Positions 4,364 to 5,792 of a DNA stretch of 5,792 nucleotides are shown here, piece by piece. Position 1 is the stretch's first letter, and each line of letters starts with the position of its first letter. The translations under genes were made by a program, and so were the position numbers. The DNA is from Bacillota bacterium (GTDB taxonomy: Bacteria; Bacillota; Clostridia; Lachnospirales; Lachnospiraceae), in the NCBI GenBank assembly GCA_023441145.1, contig JAEZQN010000209.1:1-5792 (forward strand), in the 5' to 3' direction. Below the pieces are notes generated by a model. It ran no database searches, had not been told where the DNA came from, and saw nothing but the letters and a program-made list of their open reading frames with translations.

Positions 4364-5792
4364 TTGGGCAATAAAGTATTAAGTATTGAGATTGGTCAAC
4401 AGATTATTAGGGTATGTGAAGTGGATTATAAGAAGAAAAATCCACATGTATATCGCAGCATTTCCTTTGAAACACCAGCAGGTGTAGTGGAAGATGGTAT
4501 TATTAGAGATAAGCTTGCACTCGCAACTATCTTGAGGGAACAGCTGAATTTAGCTGATATAAAGACGGAGAAGGTAGTATTTACGTTGTCTTCTACAAAG
4601 ATTGCCAGTCGTGAGGCATTGATTCCATTAGTGAAGGATAATCAAGTAGAAGATATTATTAAAACTAATGCAAAAGATTATTTTCCAGTGAATATTGAGG
4701 AGTATGATCTTACCTATTGTGTATTAGAGAAGATTAATACAAAAGAATTGAAGCAAATGCGTATTCTTGTTTTGGCAGCCCCTGCGTTATTGGTTAAGCC
4801 CTACTTTGAGCTAGCTGAAATGATGAATTTACATATTGTTTCTATAGATTATACAGGTAATAGTTCTTATCAGCTATTACGGGGACAGGTTGGTGCAGGA
4901 GTTAATCTTGTAGTTCAAATTAATGACCAGAATTCAGTGATTAATTTATTAGAGAGTGAAAGTCTACTGCTACAACGAACGATACCTTATGGTACTACCT
5001 CCATTGCTTCCTCTGTTATTAGTAATACTGTATTTCAAGTAAGTAATTATAGTGATGCTATGGGACTGCTTAACAAGGAAACACTGATTAACCCACATTT
5101 TGATACTAATGACGAGGTAGCCTTTACCTTAGAGGACATATCAGAGGAATTTACCCAGCAGTCCATCAAAGATAGTGCAAAAAGTGACGTTACCAGTTCT
5201 CTTGGGACCCTTCTTTCTAATATTAGTAGAGTAATCGATTATTTTGTTACTAGACATCCAGGTAAGAAAATCGACAGCTTTTATATTACTGGTGAGGGTA
5301 CTAAGATTCAAGGCATTGAAGAGCTTATCAGGAACGAGTTGGGATTTGAAGTTAAGTCATTGTGTCAGCTTAATAATATAACCTTTGACATGATGTCTGT
5401 GGAGATAGAGAGTAATCCAAGTGTCTTCTTGTCCTGTATTGGTGCCGCAATCAATCCTATTGACTTCACTCCAGCTGAGTATTCAGTAAAACCAATAGCA
5501 GACAGTACCATGTTATTTCCATTACTATTATTGGCTGTATCTTTGTTAGGGGCAGTAGGTATCTTTGTTTCCTCTTTCTTAGTTTATAATAATTCAAAAG
5601 ACGAATATGATAGTATTGATGCGAAGATTGAAGCAATACAAGATATTCAGACAATTTATTCGGATTATCAAACCTCAGAAAGTGATTTAAAGAATATCGA
5701 GGCTTTTGATGCTTTGACAAAAAGTGCTAGTGATGAATTTTTAAGTTTTATTGCAGAGTTGGAAGAAAAGACGCCTGTAGGGACCCTTGTGA
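4364..5792 (+). CDS. pilM: PilM-PilN fusion-like protein of the T4P alignment complex (3' end outside window)
   Basis: The frame is open for 476 codons from TTG 4364 to the window end with no stop. Residues 1 to about 360 are a PilM-type actin-like domain: KVLSIEIGQQIIRVCEVD (4-21), NAKDYFPVNIEEYDLTY (about 102-118, a strong PilM hallmark), LLQRTIPYGTTSI (about 202-214) and YITGEGTKIQGIEELI (307-322), the adenosine-motif region. After INPIDFTPAEY (363-373), which resembles the N-terminal INLLP peptide of PilN, there is a membrane helix at about 384-407. A heptad-like, charged stretch ends in FIAELEEKTPVGTL, as seen after the membrane helix in PilN. A separate PilM is normally about 350-380 aa and has no membrane segment. 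Known role: PilM is a cytoplasmic protein that binds the PilN tail and links the motors to the PilN/PilO complex. Two nucleotide-site residues look substituted (E9 and Q185). The start is set by the strong SD at 4349-4356. PilM identity is secure; the PilN part is inference from layout and short motifs. Confidence 0.88.
   Translation, partial: MGNKVLSIEIGQQIIRVCEVDYKKKNPHVYRSISFETPAGVVEDGIIRDKLALATILREQLNLADIKTEKVVFTLSSTKIASREALIPLVKDNQVEDIIKTNAKDYFPVNIEEYDLTYCVLEKINTKELKQMRILVLAAPALLVKPYFELAEMMNLHIVSIDYTGNSSYQLLRGQVGAGVNLVVQINDQNSVINLLESESLLLQRTIPYGTTSIASSVISNTVFQVSNYSDAMGLLNKETLINPHFDTNDEVAFTLEDISEEFTQQSIKDSAKSDVTSSLGTLLSNISRVIDYFVTRHPGKKIDSFYITGEGTKIQGIEELIRNELGFEVKSLCQLNNITFDMMSVEIESNPSVFLSCIGAAINPIDFTPAEYSVKPIADSTMLFPLLLLAVSLLGAVGIFVSSFLVYNNSKDEYDSIDAKIEAIQDIQTIYSDYQTSESDLKNIEAFDALTKSASDEFLSFIAELEEKTPVGTLV

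Noticed and set aside
4313..4366. PilD and PilM lie in the same frame, separated only by the TGA at 4313-4315, suggesting readthrough
   Set aside because: The strong SD and TTG start directly before the PilM homology explain pilM translation without readthrough; a shared frame is expected one time in three.
5466..5720. Antisense reading frame opposite the pilM-pilN region
   Set aside because: It is covered by the long sense frame with PilM homology; its Leu/Tyr-rich translation is typical of a shadow of AT-rich code.

Overview
The window is part of a type IV pilus (T4P) assembly operon, all on the + strand, from an AT-rich, low-GC Gram-positive bacterium. A Clostridia member, perhaps of the Lachnospiraceae or relatives, is my best guess. 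The reasons are the gene order pilB-pilT-pilC-pilin-pilD-pilM, strong AGGAGG-type Shine-Dalgarno (SD) sites, use of a TTG start, a small cysteine-free pilin, and no outer-membrane secretin gene in view. The taxonomic call is inference; no rRNA or other marker is present.

Layout: 1-438 is the C-terminal end of the extension ATPase PilB, cut by the window edge. 481-1542 is the complete retraction ATPase PilT. 1657-2874 is the inner-membrane platform protein PilC. 2958-3401 is a type IV prepilin. 3402-3556 is a 155-bp gap with a long, near-perfect hairpin and a possible promoter. 3557-4315 is the bifunctional prepilin peptidase/methylase PilD. 4364-5792 is a PilM protein that continues in frame into a membrane segment and a PilN-like periphery; it starts at TTG and runs off the right edge without a stop. 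No RNA genes, mobile elements or CRISPR arrays were seen.

How the genes work together: PilD removes the short leader of the prepilin and methylates the new N-terminal Phe. PilB drives polymerisation of mature pilin on the PilC platform, and PilT drives retraction, so the pilus should be retractile (twitching, surface sensing or DNA uptake). PilM and PilN form the cytoplasmic/inner-membrane alignment part that links the motors to the rest of the machine; here they appear to be one polypeptide.

Most of the window is an ordinary T4P operon. The points worth a second look are the PilM-PilN fusion, with the PilN docking peptide apparently placed in cis; substitutions at two nucleotide-binding positions of PilM; and the hairpin plus promoter-like elements around the pilin gene, which may set pilin dosage apart from the machinery genes.
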